Of a stretch of DNA of 22,579 nt, positions 22,035 through 22,579 are shown piece after piece (position 1 is the first letter of the stretch; every line of letters starts with the position of its first letter). Origin of the DNA: Pirellulales bacterium. Lineage in GTDB: Bacteria; Planctomycetota; Planctomycetia; Pirellulales; JALHLM01. The stretch lies in NCBI GenBank assembly GCA_022844585.1, contig JALHLM010000004.1, positions 10,846 through 33,424 on the forward strand, in the 5' to 3' direction. Below the pieces are notes generated by a model. That model saw only the letters and a list, made by a program, of their open reading frames with translations. It was not told the origin of the DNA and ran no database searches. A program made the translations under genes and the position numbers.

Positions 22035-22579
22035 CTAGCCGAGTTTGCGGACTACACCGACGACGGTGCCGAGAACACGGGCGTTCTTGACGTAAATCGG
22101 CTTCATCGAGGAATTCGCCGGCTGCAAGCGAATCCGATTTCCCTCGGGATACCAGCGCTTGAGGGTGGCCTCGTTCTCGTCCGTGAGCGCGACCACGATT
22201 TGCCCCTTCGTGGCCGTGTCCTGCTTATGGATCACGACGTAATCGCCGTCGGCGATCTGGTCCTCGATCATCGAATCGCCGGAGACCTTGAGCACGAACA
22301 TGCCGTCGGCGCTGAACATCTCGGAGAAATCGATGATCTCGTTCTGTTCGACCGCCTCGTGCAACACGCCCGCGGCGATCCGTCCGGCCAGCGGCAGCCC
22401 GCGCGAGGAACCGTCGACTGATTCGGTGGCCAGCATAATCGCCCGCGACATGTTGGGCTCACGGTTGATCAGCCCCTTCTTTTCCAGCGCCTTGAGGTGG
22501 CACATCACGCCGTTCGGAGAGCTGATATCGAAGTTCTGCCCGATTTCTCGCACCGTGGGCCCGTAACCGCGGGAGCGGA
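22035..22579 (-). CDS. lexA: SOS repressor LexA, N-terminus cut by window end
   Basis: Repressor of the SOS response, which cleaves itself when RecA filaments form on damaged DNA. The frame runs off the window end, so the first part of the winged helix is missing. The visible start reads RSRGYGPTVREIGQNFDI, then SPNGVMCHLKALEKKGLI, the recognition-helix region. The peptidase domain has the Ala-Gly cleavage site in GRIAAGVLHEA, the nucleophile serine in SGDSMIEDQI, and the catalytic lysine in TDENEATLKRWYPEG. It ends with the family-typical VLGTVVGVVRKLG. A GTG inside the frame (22553) is valine, not a start. The promoter and any SOS box lie outside the window. Identity is secure. Confidence 0.96.
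   Translation of the reverse strand, partial: RSRGYGPTVREIGQNFDISSPNGVMCHLKALEKKGLINREPNMSRAIMLATESVDGSSRGLPLAGRIAAGVLHEAVEQNEIIDFSEMFSADGMFVLKVSGDSMIEDQIADGDYVVIHKQDTATKGQIVVALTDENEATLKRWYPEGNRIRLQPANSSMKPIYVKNARVLGTVVGVVRKLG

Noticed and set aside
22551..22553. GTG as the lexA start codon.
   Set aside because: The frame stays open upstream and encodes the RGYGPT sequence of the LexA winged helix, so this GTG is an internal valine and the gene runs off the window.

Overview
The window is a GC-rich (about 60% by eye), gene-dense bacterial chromosomal segment. Several gene types point to a planctomycete, probably of the Pirellulales group: an ACP-like membrane protein behind leuD, a very large TolC-like lipoprotein with a CxxC motif near its N-terminus, a Tat-signal prenyltransferase-repeat protein, and a LexA with an RGYGPTVREIG-type N-terminus. 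The lineage is inferred from protein character; no marker gene settles it. No tRNA, rRNA, CRISPR array, transposase or phage gene was seen.

Layout. (1) 1-3139, plus strand: a leucine-biosynthesis operon made of the C-terminal part of leuC, a two-gene insertion of unknown function (866-1804), leuD, and a membrane protein with ACP-like halves. (2) 10541-3211, minus strand: an efflux locus in the order marR-type regulator, TolC-like outer-membrane lipoprotein, a 417-bp gap with a strong palindrome, HlyD/MacA-type adaptor, LolD/MacB-type ATPase and MacB-type permease. Four-base ATGA overlaps couple regulator to TolC and adaptor to ATPase. (3) 10739-12582: two uncharacterised genes facing each other. 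(4) 12583-12992: a non-coding stretch holding a 196-bp nested palindromic element, with a possible 58-codon gene running into it. (5) 17336-12993, minus strand: an orphan cheB, a perfect 33-bp hairpin, acetyl-CoA synthetase acs, and the Tat prenyltransferase-repeat protein. (6) 17612-18871, plus strand: a flavin-dependent oxidoreductase. (7) 19910-18905, minus strand: a chorismate-lyase-like protein followed by a hotdog thioesterase. (8) 20168-21148, plus strand: a c-di-AMP synthase with a DacZ-like layout. (9) 22579-21154, minus strand: the C-terminal part of lexA, a hairpin, and a membrane-anchored protein of unknown function.

How genes work together. LeuC and LeuD form isopropylmalate isomerase. 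The marR-to-macB set would form a complete tripartite pump spanning both membranes, with its own regulator. Acs, CheB, the diadenylate cyclase and LexA are separate housekeeping, signalling and SOS functions. The most unusual items are the gene pair inside the leu operon, the possibly permuted ACP-like membrane protein, the oversized TolC, the chorismate-lyase/thioesterase pair, and several long intergenic palindromes, two of which share a GTAGGTC terminus.
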